Shown: positions 7,738 to 14,405 of the stretch, piece by piece | Layout of the letters: each line of letters begins with the position of its first letter | How positions within the stretch are numbered: position 1 is the first letter of the stretch | Source of the DNA: Dehalococcoidia bacterium | GTDB taxonomy: Bacteria; Chloroflexota; Dehalococcoidia; SZUA-161 | Length of the DNA: 14,405 bases | Direction: 5' to 3' | Assembly (NCBI GenBank): GCA_030619685.1 | Contig: JAUXAX010000055.1 | Span: 1-14,405, forward strand | Notes under the pieces: model-generated | Told to the model about the DNA's origin: nothing | What the model saw: the letters and a program-made list of their open reading frames with translations, nothing else | The model's database searches: none | Position numbers and translations under genes: made by a program

Positions 7738-8508
7738 CTAGAGTTCAGTCAGTATCTCTGGCCCATTATCATCAATTGCAATAGTATACTCAAAGTGTGC
7801 GGATAGTTTACCATCAGCGGTAACGACTGTCCACTTATCCTCAGCCACCCTAGTCTGCCACACCCCAGCATTGAGCATGGGCTCCAGGGCCATGGTCATA
7901 CCCTTTTGCAGCACAGGCCCTTCGCCGGCGATACCAAAATTGGGAATTTGAGGGTCTTCATGCAATTCCCGGCCAATGCCATGCCCCACATATTCTCTCA
8001 CTACAGAGAAGCCTCTCGCTTCAACATGGCCCTGGATCGCCGCCGACACATCTCCCAATCTGGCACCATTCTTGGCAGCAGCAATGCCCGCGATCAAAGC
8101 GCCTTTGGCAGCGTCGATGATCTTCCGAGCCTTGGAGCTTATCCTCCCCACCCCCACCGTCATCGCGGCATCGCCATGAAAGCCATTCAACTGCGCCCCG
8201 AAATCGAGGGAGATTATGTCCCCCTCCTTAAGCACTCGGTTTCCAGGTATGCCATGAACGACCTCTTCATTCACTGAGGTACAGATGGATGCCGGGAAAC
8301 CGCGATATCCTTTGAACGAGGCAACAGCACCGCGCTTCTCCACCTCATTTGCGGCAATATCATCCAGTTCGGCAGTGGTAACACCCGATTTCACTTCCCT
8401 GGCCACTGCCTTAAGGACCCCAGCTGCAACCCGACCTGCTTCCCGCATTTGAGTGATTTCTCGCGGTGATTTCAGTATTATTCCCATTTCATGTCTGATC
8501 TGGGTCAT
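7738..8508 (-). CDS. map: Methionine aminopeptidase, type I
   Basis: Removes the initiator methionine from nascent proteins. All seven active-site residues of type I MetAP can be placed: H85 (VVHGIPG), metal ligands D102 (SLDFGA) and D113 (HGDAAM), H176 ([11 protein letters not shown]), H183, E209 (ALEPML) and E240 (AHFEYT). There is no type II insertion. The 256-residue reading starts at ATG 8508, overlapping the adk stop (ATGA), which indicates coupled translation. An internal ATG at 8487 ([11 protein letters not shown]) would give the commoner shorter N-terminus and cannot be excluded. It follows adk and precedes infA, the standard order. Confidence 0.96.
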   Translation of the reverse strand: MTQIRHEMGIILKSPREITQMREAGRVAAGVLKAVAREVKSGVTTAELDDIAANEVEKRGAVASFKGYRGFPASICTSVNEEVVHGIPGNRVLKEGDIISLDFGAQLNGFHGDAAMTVGVGRISSKARKIIDAAKGALIAGIAAAKNGARLGDVSAAIQGHVEARGFSVVREYVGHGIGRELHEDPQIPNFGIAGEGPVLQKGMTMALEPMLNAGVWQTRVAEDKWTVVTADGKLSAHFEYTIAIDDNGPEILTEL

Positions 8509-9179
8509 CGCACAATCCCTGCCTCAATAGCGGCGATCAGATCTTCGCCAACCGCCTCGATCCCCTTCTCACCGTTGATCTCCACCAACTTGCCCGCCTT
8601 AATGTAGTACTCTATGAGAGGCATAGTCTGGGCGAAATAGACATCAAGGCGCTTCCTCGCCGTCTCCTCCGTGTCATCAGCACGCTGATAAAGCTCGCCA
8701 CTACACTGATCGCACTTGCCCGCTACCTTTGGTGGCACCTCAACAATGTTATAAGGGGCCTGACAGTTGCGGCAGATCCAGCGCCCGCTTAAGCGCCTTA
8801 AAAGCTCCTCATTTGAGACCTTGATATACAACACTAGATCAATGCCCTTATTCTCTTCTGCCAACGCCTGCTCCAACGCCTTTGCCTGCTCTAATGTTCT
8901 GGGAAAACCATCCAACAGAATCCCCTTGGCACAATCGGGAGCGGCGATCCTGCCCAAAATCATCCCAACAGTTACCTCATCAGGGACAAGGAGGCCCTTT
9001 TCCATATAAGACTTGGCGACTTTTCCCAACTCGCTCCCGCTATCTTGCTCCTGGCGAAAGAGATCACCGGACGCTACATGAGCCAGCCCCAGCCTTTGAG
9101 AAATCTCAACCGCTTGAGTTCCCTTGCCCGCCCCAGGGGCCCCCAAAAGAATCACATGCAACTGCTCTCCCCTACTCAT
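8505..9179 (-). CDS. adk: Adenylate kinase with zinc-type LID
   Basis: Catalyses AMP + ATP to 2 ADP and keeps adenylates balanced. The 224-residue protein has the P-loop GAPGAGKGT (13-21), the AMP-binding ASGDLFR (36-42), DGFPRT (90-95) and a long-type LID. Its four cysteines, C136-X2-C139 and C156-X2-C159, predict a structural zinc, as in Gram-positive and thermophile enzymes. The start is ATG 9179, overlapping the secY stop by four bases (ATGA). A much longer reading of the same frame extends upstream inside secY, but those residues are not protein-like and come from the shadow of secY. It overlaps map by four bases as well. Confidence 0.96.
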   Translation of the reverse strand: MSRGEQLHVILLGAPGAGKGTQAVEISQRLGLAHVASGDLFRQEQDSGSELGKVAKSYMEKGLLVPDEVTVGMILGRIAAPDCAKGILLDGFPRTLEQAKALEQALAEENKGIDLVLYIKVSNEELLRRLSGRWICRNCQAPYNIVEVPPKVAGKCDQCSGELYQRADDTEETARKRLDVYFAQTMPLIEYYIKAGKLVEINGEKGIEAVGEDLIAAIEAGIVR

Positions 9180-10519
9180 TTGATGAAACCTTCGTACTGG
9201 CGCATCAGAAGCTGCGCTTCGATCTGCCTCATGGTGTCCAGAACTACGCCCACGACGATCAAAAGACCAGCGGCAGAGATGAGCATAAGGGTGGTACCGA
9301 CTGCTCCTCCCACCAGCCACCGCGCCAACAGAGGTGACACCGCTATAGAGGCGAGGAAGAACGACCCGCCCCAAGTAATGCGCGTGATAACCCGGTTCAG
9401 GAATTCGCCGGTGGGGCGCCCGGGGCGGATACCCGGGACAAAGCCACCCTGCCGCTGCAAAGTCTCGGCCAGGTTCTGCTGCTGGAAGATCACCATAGTA
9501 TAGAAGAAAGTGAACCCAACAACAAGGAGAAACAGAAGTGCCCAGTAGATATACCCATCCACGCCCAATAAGTCTTGGACGAAAGTGGCCCCGAAATAGC
9601 TGGCCACGGCTGCCGGGAACATCAAAATCGCGTAGGCGAAGATCAGAGGGATCATCCCCGCCGAGTTTACCCTGAGCGGGATATGGGTCCCTCCCGACTG
9701 TCGGTACATCCTGCCGCCGCGAAACAGGCTGCGCGAATACTGGACAGGGATCCGGCGCACTGCCTCGTTGACAAACACTATAAAGAAAGCAATGGCCAGC
9801 AATAATGCGACCAGCGTGATCAAGCCACCGAGGCCCGCAGTCTCCTGACTCCGCCAGATATTCATCGGTAAGGCCGAGACAATGCCGCCGAAGATTATGA
9901 TGGATATGCCATTGCCGATGCCCCTCTCGGTTATGCGCTCCCCCAGCCACACAAGGAAAACGGTGCCCGCAGTCAGCGTAAACAGCATGGCAAGGGTGGA
10001 TAGCCACAGGTCACCAGAGAGGCCTATCCCGCTCACGAGTGGAGTCTCCACGCCATTGACATTAATTGTAGTTCTCTGTAATACCACCAGTTGCCCATAG
10101 CCCTGGAGCAAGCACATAGGTACCATCAGCCAGTGCGTATACTGGTTTATCTTCCTGCGCCCCTCTTCCCCTTCTCGGGAGAGCGCCTGCAGGCGGGGGA
10201 TCACCGGCACTAGAAGCTGCATAATAATCGAGGAGGTAATATAGGGGTAAACGCCGAGCATAGCTATGCTTACGTTCCTCAGCGCCCCGCCGCTGAAGAT
10301 GTCAAGCATGCCCAGGAGGGCGGGCAGTTGCTCTTCACCGCTGGTTAGCGCTCCCAGTGCCCCTGAATCCACCGCGGGAATGGGGACATGGGCCACAAAA
10401 CGAAAGACGACCAACATGGCGAGGGTGAAAAGCAACTTCCACCTCAGGTCAGGGAGGCTAAAGGCATCTATCACAGCCTGAAACAATCGTGGTCTTGAAG
10501 TTGCTTGTGGTTGTCGCAT
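9176..10519 (-). CDS. secY: Preprotein translocase channel subunit SecY
   Basis: SecY forms the membrane protein-conducting channel with SecE and SecG. The 447-residue product has about ten hydrophobic segments beginning at residues 28-45. It carries the family signatures: PIPAVD, MLDIFSGGALRNVSI (plug region), GVYPYITSSIIMQLL, GERITERGIGNGISIIIF in cytoplasmic loop 4, and THIPLRVNSAGMIPLIFA. Near the C-terminus are QGGFVPGIRPGRPT and the end MRQYEGFIK. Length is normal. GGGGAAG precedes the ATG. It lies 15 bp after rplO and overlaps adk by four bases. It is encoded with ribosomal proteins, as in nearly all bacteria. Confidence 0.97.
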   Translation of the reverse strand: MRQPQATSRPRLFQAVIDAFSLPDLRWKLLFTLAMLVVFRFVAHVPIPAVDSGALGALTSGEEQLPALLGMLDIFSGGALRNVSIAMLGVYPYITSSIIMQLLVPVIPRLQALSREGEEGRRKINQYTHWLMVPMCLLQGYGQLVVLQRTTINVNGVETPLVSGIGLSGDLWLSTLAMLFTLTAGTVFLVWLGERITERGIGNGISIIIFGGIVSALPMNIWRSQETAGLGGLITLVALLLAIAFFIVFVNEAVRRIPVQYSRSLFRGGRMYRQSGGTHIPLRVNSAGMIPLIFAYAILMFPAAVASYFGATFVQDLLGVDGYIYWALLFLLVVGFTFFYTMVIFQQQNLAETLQRQGGFVPGIRPGRPTGEFLNRVITRITWGGSFFLASIAVSPLLARWLVGGAVGTTLMLISAAGLLIVVGVVLDTMRQIEAQLLMRQYEGFIK

Positions 10520-10534
10520 CTTCCCCGCTATCCC

Positions 10535-10978
10535 CTAAATCTCCTCCGCTCTGCCACCAGAGGCTTCTATCTTTCGCTTAGCGGTTTGGGTGAATTTATC
10601 AGCCTTTACCACCAGAGGATGCTGAATCTCGCCATCGCCGAGGATCTTGATTGGCTTCTTAAGCGAGGGCACGAGCCCAACATCAACAAGTTTCTGCGGT
10701 GTTACCTCGATACCCTCTTCGAAGATTCGCAGCCGCCGCAGGTTCACCAAAGCATAATCGGTCTTGAAGATATTGGTGAAGCCACGTTTGGAGGGCAAGC
10801 GCTTGACCAAAGGGGTCTGGCCACCCTCGAACCGTGGATTTACCCCTCCCCCTGAGCGCGCTTTTTGCCCCTTGCATCCGCGGCAAGAATAGGTACCGTG
10901 TCCGCTGCCGACACCACGACCAACTCGCTTTCTGCCGCGTTTTGACCCTGATTTCGGACTGAGTTGATTTTGCCTCAT
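10535..10978 (-). CDS. rplO: 50S ribosomal protein L15
   Basis: L15 binds 23S rRNA and is a late assembly protein of the 50S core. The 147-residue product has the glycine- and arginine-rich N-terminus (KRVGRGVGSGHGTYSCRG, then GQKAR), FEGGQTPLVKRLPSKRGF and a C-terminal globular domain ending in KIEASGGRAEEI. Where many L15 proteins have SGRGHKGQ, this one reads SCRGCKGQ, introducing two cysteines. The start is ATG 10978. Its leader (AGGG with 6-nt spacing) is the end of intergenic repeat copy A, so translation initiation may depend on the structure of that element. Confidence 0.96.
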   Translation of the reverse strand: MRQNQLSPKSGSKRGRKRVGRGVGSGHGTYSCRGCKGQKARSGGGVNPRFEGGQTPLVKRLPSKRGFTNIFKTDYALVNLRRLRIFEEGIEVTPQKLVDVGLVPSLKKPIKILGDGEIQHPLVVKADKFTQTAKRKIEASGGRAEEI

Positions 10979-11147
10979 CTTTTGCCCTGAGAATAGAATT
11001 TCCTTCGTTCGCCCTGAGCCCCCGCGTACGCGGGGGGCCGTTCATGGTTCGACAAGCCTGTCCTGAGCCGAGCCGAGGGGCTCACCACGAACGGCATCTG
11101 GCACATCGATTTTCATGGTTCGTTGGTCGACATCTCTCCATGAGGGT
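10979..11147 (-). repeat. Intergenic palindromic repeat, copy A (rpmD/rplO gap)
   Basis: This fills the whole 169-bp gap between the rpmD stop and the rplO start. The core at 11006-11103 is almost identical to the core of copy B: one substitution and one inserted G over about 95 bp. It contains outer arms CGTTCG (11006-11011) and CGAACG (11088-11093). An 18-bp perfect palindrome, CCCCCGCGTACGCGGGGG, lies at 11019-11036. The unit also holds TTCATGGTTCG twice (11041-11051 and 11111-11121). Flanks outside the core align with copies B and C at lower identity, right up to the rpmD stop and the rplO ribosome-binding site. No coding content is credible. Strand is given as that of the host transcript. 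Confidence 0.9.
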
Positions 11148-11336
11148 TTACTCGTCAGCGACCTCTTCCACCCGGACTAGGTGCCTGACCTTGTTCACCA
11201 TACCGCGGATCGCTGGCGAATCAGCATGGATGATCGTCTGGTTCAGCGAGCGAAAGCCCAGTGCCTTAAGGGTCATTCGCTGCCTTTTGTTGTAACCGAT
11301 GGCGCTTTTTTCCCAAGTGACACGCAGTTTAGCCAC
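11148..11336 (-). CDS. rpmD: 50S ribosomal protein L30
   Basis: L30 is a small two-helix, three-strand 23S rRNA-binding protein. The product from GTG 11336 is 62 residues: [19 protein letters not shown], then [38 protein letters not shown]. This matches the usual bacterial length. An alternative GTG at 11351 adds five residues and overlaps rpsE by 23 bases. The GGAGG in the rpsE tail is poorly spaced for either, so the start is chosen by family alignment. The start overlaps the rpsE stop by a few bases, suggesting coupling. Repeat copy A begins immediately after its stop. Confidence 0.93.
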   Translation of the reverse strand: MAKLRVTWEKSAIGYNKRQRMTLKALGFRSLNQTIIHADSPAIRGMVNKVRHLVRVEEVADE

Positions 11337-11847
11337 CGGCCTCCTCACCACCTGCAGCCACCAACTTTCTCCTTGCTACTTCCTGCTTCGGGTCCTTCAA
11401 TTGACCAAGGGCCAGCATGGTCGCTCTGACCACGTTTAGCGGGTTGGAACTGCCCATCGATTTAGTCACTATATCCTTAATACCTGCAGCCTCCACGGTG
11501 GCTCGTACTCCGCCGCCGGCAATGACCCCGGTACCTAGTGCCGCCGGCTTCAACATCACCTTGGCCCCTCCAAACTTGCTTACTACCTTGTAGGGAATGG
11601 TACCATCTACTATTGGGACCAGGATCAGATTCTTCCGGGCGATGGCACCCCCCTTGCGGATCGCTGCTGGCACCTCTCTAGCCTTGCCCAACCCGGCACC
11701 TACCTGCCCCTCACCATCGCCAACCACCACCAGCGCACTAAAGCTAAACCGCCGCCCTCTCTTTACAACCTTCGCCACACGATTAACATGAATCAGCCTC
11801 TCTTTGAAGTCCGCATCCCTGCTATCCACCCTATCCTTCTGTTCCAT
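11329..11847 (-). CDS. rpsE: 30S ribosomal protein S5
   Basis: S5 lines the mRNA entry channel and affects decoding accuracy. The 172-residue protein has the S5 N-terminal dsRNA-binding-like domain ([20 protein letters not shown], 17-36, then [20 protein letters not shown]) and the C-terminal domain ([41 protein letters not shown]). The ATG lies 5 bp after the rplR stop, with a GAGG inside the end of rplR as a distant ribosome-binding site, so coupling is probable. The C-terminal AAGGEEAGG tail is short and glycine-rich. Confidence 0.97.
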   Translation of the reverse strand: MEQKDRVDSRDADFKERLIHVNRVAKVVKRGRRFSFSALVVVGDGEGQVGAGLGKAREVPAAIRKGGAIARKNLILVPIVDGTIPYKVVSKFGGAKVMLKPAALGTGVIAGGGVRATVEAAGIKDIVTKSMGSSNPLNVVRATMLALGQLKDPKQEVARRKLVAAGGEEAGG

Positions 11848-11852
11848 AATAA

Positions 11853-12215
11853 TTAAAACCTCAATCCCGATTCGCGGGCACCATCGGCCAAGGCCTTCAC
11901 CCTACCATGATATTTGTATCCCCCGCGGTCAAAGACAACCTGGCTAATTCCCTTTCCTTGGGCCCGTTTGCCAACCAAGTTCCCCACCGCCGCCGCCCGC
12001 TCTGTCTTGGTTTTATTCCCCGAATCGCCTTTTATCTCCCCATCAAGAGTCGATGCCGAGGCAAGTGTCTGCCCCAAACTATCGTCTATCACCTGAGCAT
12101 AGGTATGATTAAGGCTGCGAAAGACACAAAGCCGGGGGCAATCAGGGGTGCCCCTGACATTCTTCCTCACCCGGTCATGTCTCCTCCTTACCGCTTCTCT
12201 CTTGCCGATAGCCAT
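11853..12215 (-). CDS. rplR: 50S ribosomal protein L18
   Basis: L18 binds 5S rRNA and, with L5, anchors it in the central protuberance. The 120-residue product contains [91 protein letters not shown]: complete and of normal length. The start ATG 12215 is preceded by the end of repeat copy B, with only a weak GGAA-like ribosome-binding site 8 nt upstream. That makes its translation potentially sensitive to that element. It is separated from rplF by the 172-bp repeat instead of the usual few bases. Confidence 0.96.
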   Translation of the reverse strand: MAIGKREAVRRRHDRVRKNVRGTPDCPRLCVFRSLNHTYAQVIDDSLGQTLASASTLDGEIKGDSGNKTKTERAAAVGNLVGKRAQGKGISQVVFDRGGYKYHGRVKALADGARESGLRF

Positions 12216-12387
12216 GCCTTTTGTTCCGAAAACAAGATTTAATCCGTTCGCCCTGAGCCCCCACGTACGCGGGGGGGCCGTTCATGGTTCGACAAGCCTG
12301 TCCTGAGCCGAGCCGAGGGGCTCACCACGAACGGCATCTGGCATATCAATTTTCATAATTCGCCAGTGGGCACTCGCCCATGAAGGT
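12216..12387 (-). repeat. Intergenic palindromic repeat, copy B (rplF/rplR gap)
   Basis: This occupies the full 172-bp gap between the rplF stop and the rplR start. The core at 12245-12343 matches copy A nearly base for base. Outer arms are CCGTTCG (12244-12250) and CGAACGG (12328-12334). The central palindrome at 12258-12275 carries one A-C mismatch (A12263/C12270) on the plus strand, which becomes a G-U pair in the operon transcript. The rplR-proximal segment (12216-12243) aligns with the equivalent segment of copy C, including TCCGAAAACA. The rplF-proximal segment aligns with copy A, with mostly transition differences. Confidence 0.9.
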
Positions 12388-12939
12388 TTATTTCCTTCTG
12401 CCAAGCTTGGCCGCTTTTCCTGCCTTGCGTTGAATTCGCTCGCCGGCGTATCTGATTCCCTTCCCCAAATAAGGGTCAGGAGGGCGCACTGCCCGAATCC
12501 GTGCTGCAATTTCCCCCACTAGCTCCTTTTCTATCCCCACGACGCTCACCTGATTGGGAGCCTCGCTAACAAGCGTTATCCCCGCGGGAGGGACGATCTC
12601 CACAGGGTGAGAATACCCCACCTGGATCATAAGACCGTCTCCAGACTTCTGGACGCGGTACCCCACTCCATGGAGCTCGAGGTCTTTCCGAAAGCCCTGG
12701 CTCACTCCCTCAACCATATTGGCAAGCATGCTCCTGGTAAAACCATGCAGTGAGCGATGGATCCGGCTATCTGTCGGCCTCGACACTGTGACTACGCCAT
12801 CCTGCAAGGAAATGCTCATATCCTGAGGAAGGGAGCGGCATAGCTCTCCCTTAGGCCCTTTTACCGTAACCTTGTCACCCTCAATCACTATCTCCACGCC
12901 GGGAGGTACGGTAATTGGCTTATTTCCTACTCTGGACAT
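12388..12939 (-). CDS. rplF: 50S ribosomal protein L6
   Basis: L6 sits near the sarcin-ricin loop and GTPase-associated centre. The 183-residue product has two tandem L6 domains: [17 protein letters not shown] opens the first, with VKGPKGEL near residue 28, and [13 protein letters not shown] (about 89-101) opens the second. It ends with the signature [25 protein letters not shown]. Length is within the normal range. GGGGGAT precedes the ATG. It lies 18 bp after rpsH; repeat copy B starts directly after its TAA. Confidence 0.97.
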   Translation of the reverse strand: MSRVGNKPITVPPGVEIVIEGDKVTVKGPKGELCRSLPQDMSISLQDGVVTVSRPTDSRIHRSLHGFTRSMLANMVEGVSQGFRKDLELHGVGYRVQKSGDGLMIQVGYSHPVEIVPPAGITLVSEAPNQVSVVGIEKELVGEIAARIRAVRPPDPYLGKGIRYAGERIQRKAGKAAKLGRRK

Positions 12940-12957
12940 GTTTATCCCCCGCTTGTC

Positions 12958-13359
12958 CTACCACACATAACAGAGAAGCTCACCCCCCAAACCCTTCTTC
13001 CACGCCTGCTGTCCGGTCACTACCCCTTGAGATGTGGACACTATGGCTATGCCGAGTCCTCCATAGACCCGAGGAATCTCGCCCTTCCGGCAATAGACTC
13101 TCAAACTGGGCTTGCTAACCCGCTGCAATCCATTTAGCATAGATTGCTTCTTCCCAGTATAGCTGAGGTAAATCTTAATCACCCTCTGCGGGGTATTACC
13201 CTTGAGCACCTCGTAGTCCTTAATGAAACCCTCCTCCTTCAGCACCTTGGCGATCGAGATCTTGATCCTGGAGGCAGGTACCAGAAGAAACTCGTGTCTG
13301 GCCATGACGCCATTACGGATCCGAGTCAACATATCGGCTATGGGGTCGCTGAGACTCAT
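12958..13359 (-). CDS. rpsH: 30S ribosomal protein S8
   Basis: S8 binds helix 21 of 16S rRNA early in assembly, and in E. coli it represses spc-operon translation by binding the rplX-rplE mRNA region. The 133-residue product starts [20 protein letters not shown], contains [22 protein letters not shown], and ends with [24 protein letters not shown], all diagnostic. GAGGG lies about 6 nt before the ATG. It is 19 bp after rpsN. Whether S8 autoregulation works here cannot be judged from this window. Confidence 0.97.
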   Translation of the reverse strand: MSLSDPIADMLTRIRNGVMARHEFLLVPASRIKISIAKVLKEEGFIKDYEVLKGNTPQRVIKIYLSYTGKKQSMLNGLQRVSKPSLRVYCRKGEIPRVYGGLGIAIVSTSQGVVTGQQAWKKGLGGELLCYVW

Positions 13360-13378
13360 ATCAATCCCTCAAAAAAGG

Positions 13379-13564
13379 TCACCAGCTCGATTTCCTAACC
13401 CCAGGAAGCAGACCCTCGAGCGCCATCCTCCTGAAGCAAATCCGGCATAACCCAGCCTGACGGATAAAGGCCCGGGGACGGCCGCACACTTTACAACGAT
13501 TGCGGTGTCGTACCCGATACTTTGGAGTGCGCTGTGATTTTACGATTTTCGATACTTTTGCCAT
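13379..13564 (-). CDS. rpsN: 30S ribosomal protein S14 type Z (zinc-binding)
   Basis: S14 helps assemble the 30S head. The 61-residue length and the zinc ribbon Cys24-X2-Cys27 with Cys40-X2-Cys43 (CKVCGRP...LCRIC) mark the short, zinc-dependent type. The C-terminus [11 protein letters not shown] is the usual ending. The ATG at 13564 is preceded by GGAG with 5-nt spacing, and that ribosome-binding site belongs to the segment shared with repeat copies A and B. It lies between rplE and rpsH as usual, but is separated from rplE by repeat copy C. Confidence 0.97.
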   Translation of the reverse strand: MAKVSKIVKSQRTPKYRVRHRNRCKVCGRPRAFIRQAGLCRICFRRMALEGLLPGVRKSSW

Positions 13565-13716
13565 CTTTGCTCCGAAAACAGAGTCTAATCCGTTCGCCCT
13601 GAGCCTGCCCCTGATTTACCCAGGGGCCTGTCGAAGGGCTCACCACGAACGGCATCTAGCCCTCCCAAATCTCATCATTCGTTGGTGGTCTGCCGCCCAT
13701 CGGAGTTTCCTCCGAG
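13565..13716 (-). repeat. Intergenic palindromic repeat, copy C (rplE/rpsN gap), divergent core
   Basis: This fills the 152-bp gap between the rplE stop and the rpsN start. It keeps the outer arms CCGTTCG (13590-13596) and CGAACGG (13646-13652) plus the shared CGCCCTGAGC and GGGCTCACCACGAACGGCATCT blocks. It lacks the long inner segment of copies A and B. In its place is a hairpin GCCCCTG/CAGGGGC (13607-13613 with 13621-13627, 7-nt loop). The rpsN-proximal end aligns with copy B (TCCGAAAACA...TAATCCGTTCG), and the rplE-proximal end shares TCAT..TTCGTTGGT with copy A. Confidence 0.82.
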
Positions 13717-14259
13717 CTACTGCCTACTAAAAGGTGCGCCCATCAACTCCAGAAGTCTCCTGGCCTCCTCATCGGTGCCCGCGGTGGTGATAATAGAGAC
13801 CTGTAACCCGCGAATCTTGTCCACCTTGTCATAGTCGATCTCGGGGAAGATAATCTGCTCCCTTATGCCAAGAGTGTAGTTTCCCCGTCCGTCGAATGCC
13901 TTCGCGGGGACGCCCTGAAAGTCACGTACGCGGGGCAAGGCAGCGTTCACCAATCGGTCGAAGAATTCATACATACGCTCGCCGCGTAGCGTCACCATCA
14001 GGCCAATGGCCATACCGGCCCGCAACTTGAAGGATGCGATAGACCACTTGGCACGGGTTATTACCGGGCGCTGCCCTGAGATCAAGGATAGGTCATTGGT
14101 GGCTGCCTCCAACGCCCTTTGATTTTGAATGGCCTCTCCCAAACCGATGTTGAGCACAATCTTATCTAAACGAGGCACCTGCATTAGGTTCTTGTACCCC
14201 TGCTCTTGTATCATGACGGGCACGATCTCATCCCGATATCTCTCTTTGAGCCTCGCCAC
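13717..14259 (-). CDS. rplE: 50S ribosomal protein L5
   Basis: L5 binds 5S rRNA and contacts P-site tRNA from the central protuberance. The 180-residue protein has [20 protein letters not shown] near the N-terminus, [34 protein letters not shown] and [20 protein letters not shown], the standard L5 order, and normal length. Start is GTG 14259, sharing one base with the rplX stop (TAGTG), so translation is coupled; GAGGTGA lies about 7 nt upstream. Repeat copy C follows its TAG. Confidence 0.97.
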   Translation of the reverse strand: MARLKERYRDEIVPVMIQEQGYKNLMQVPRLDKIVLNIGLGEAIQNQRALEAATNDLSLISGQRPVITRAKWSIASFKLRAGMAIGLMVTLRGERMYEFFDRLVNAALPRVRDFQGVPAKAFDGRGNYTLGIREQIIFPEIDYDKVDKIRGLQVSIITTAGTDEEARRLLELMGAPFSRQ

Positions 14260-14405
14260 TAGTCAATCACCTCGCCACATTTCTTACACACGCGTACCCT
14301 GCTCTTGTCCCCCAGGATACGAAATCCAACGCGAGTGGGATTATGACACTTGGTGCAGAGAAGCATCACATTGGAGATATCTATCGGCGCCTCACGCTCG
14401 ATGAT
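14259..14405 (-). CDS. rplX: 50S ribosomal protein L24, C-terminal part (5' end beyond window)
   Basis: The last 48 codons and stop are visible. They read [15 protein letters not shown] (residues 3-17 of the fragment), then [17 protein letters not shown] and KKCGEVID, the typical C-terminus of bacterial L24, an assembly initiator near the exit tunnel. Two CxxC pairs (CTKC and CKKC) are present, forming a probable zinc ribbon. The N-terminal KOW domain lies outside the window. It overlaps rplE by one base. Identity is firm from the tail and the rplX-rplE order. Confidence 0.93.
   Translation of the reverse strand: MIEREAPIDISNVMLLCTKCHNPTRVGFRILGDKSRVRVCKKCGEVID

Noticed and set aside
8505..10007. 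A 500-codon open frame that would fuse about 275 residues to the N-terminus of adenylate kinase
   Set aside because: The upstream part lies antiphase within secY, has low-complexity His/Arg/Pro-rich composition and no family likeness. Adk begins naturally at 9179 with an ATGA overlap.
12282..12509. Open frame of 75 codons running from rplF into repeat copy B
   Set aside because: It is out of frame with rplF and its end is made of repeat sequence; no recognisable protein.
10979..13716. CRISPR array or insertion sequence as explanation of the three repeats
   Set aside because: Spacing is over 1 kb with ribosomal genes between, there are no short uniform spacers, and no transposase or target-site duplication is visible.

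Overview
The window is almost entirely a bacterial ribosomal-protein superoperon read on the minus strand (14405 down to 2857), followed by three housekeeping or accessory genes at the low-coordinate end. In transcription order the superoperon runs rplX (partial), rplE, rpsN, rpsH, rplF, rplR, rpsE, rpmD, rplO, secY, adk, map, infA, rpmJ, rpsM, rpsK, rpsD, rpoA, rplQ, truA, rplM, rpsI. This is the classical spc + alpha gene order joined to the L13-S9 pair. The order (rpsD between rpsK and rpoA, and adk-map-infA-rpmJ after secY) and the protein sequences look like Chloroflexota, probably a Dehalococcoidia-like anaerobe. That assignment is inferred from family resemblance and was not tested by a search.

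Layout. 1-1202 (-): 5' part of a bifunctional NAD(P)H-hydrate repair enzyme, cut by the window edge. 1290-1856 (-): an HD-domain phosphohydrolase-like protein. 1857-2196: an intergenic region with two good divergent promoter candidates and two palindromes between them. 2197-2763 (+): a flavodoxin-fold NADPH-dependent FMN reductase family protein. 2764-2856: short convergent gap without a convincing terminator. 2857-14405 (-): the ribosomal superoperon, mostly with gaps under 30 bp or with overlapping stop and start codons (ATGA, TAGATG, TAGTG), which implies co-transcription and translational coupling. Together its genes supply ribosome assembly (S4, S5, S8, S9, S11, S13, S14, L5, L6, L13, L15, L17, L18, L24, L30, L36), translation initiation (IF-1), RNA polymerase alpha, protein export (SecY), N-terminal Met removal, adenylate balance and tRNA pseudouridylation.

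The unusual feature is that this compact operon is interrupted by exactly three long gaps (152-172 bp): rplE/rpsN, rplF/rplR and rpmD/rplO. All three are filled by members of one palindromic repeat family that runs from just after the upstream stop codon to the ribosome-binding site of the downstream gene. Two copies have nearly identical ~95-bp cores but clearly diverged flanks. The repeats are transcribed with the operon and can fold into strong RNA hairpins, so they are the best candidate here for an undescribed regulatory or mobile element. I saw no CRISPR array, tRNA, rRNA, transposase, phage gene or defence system.
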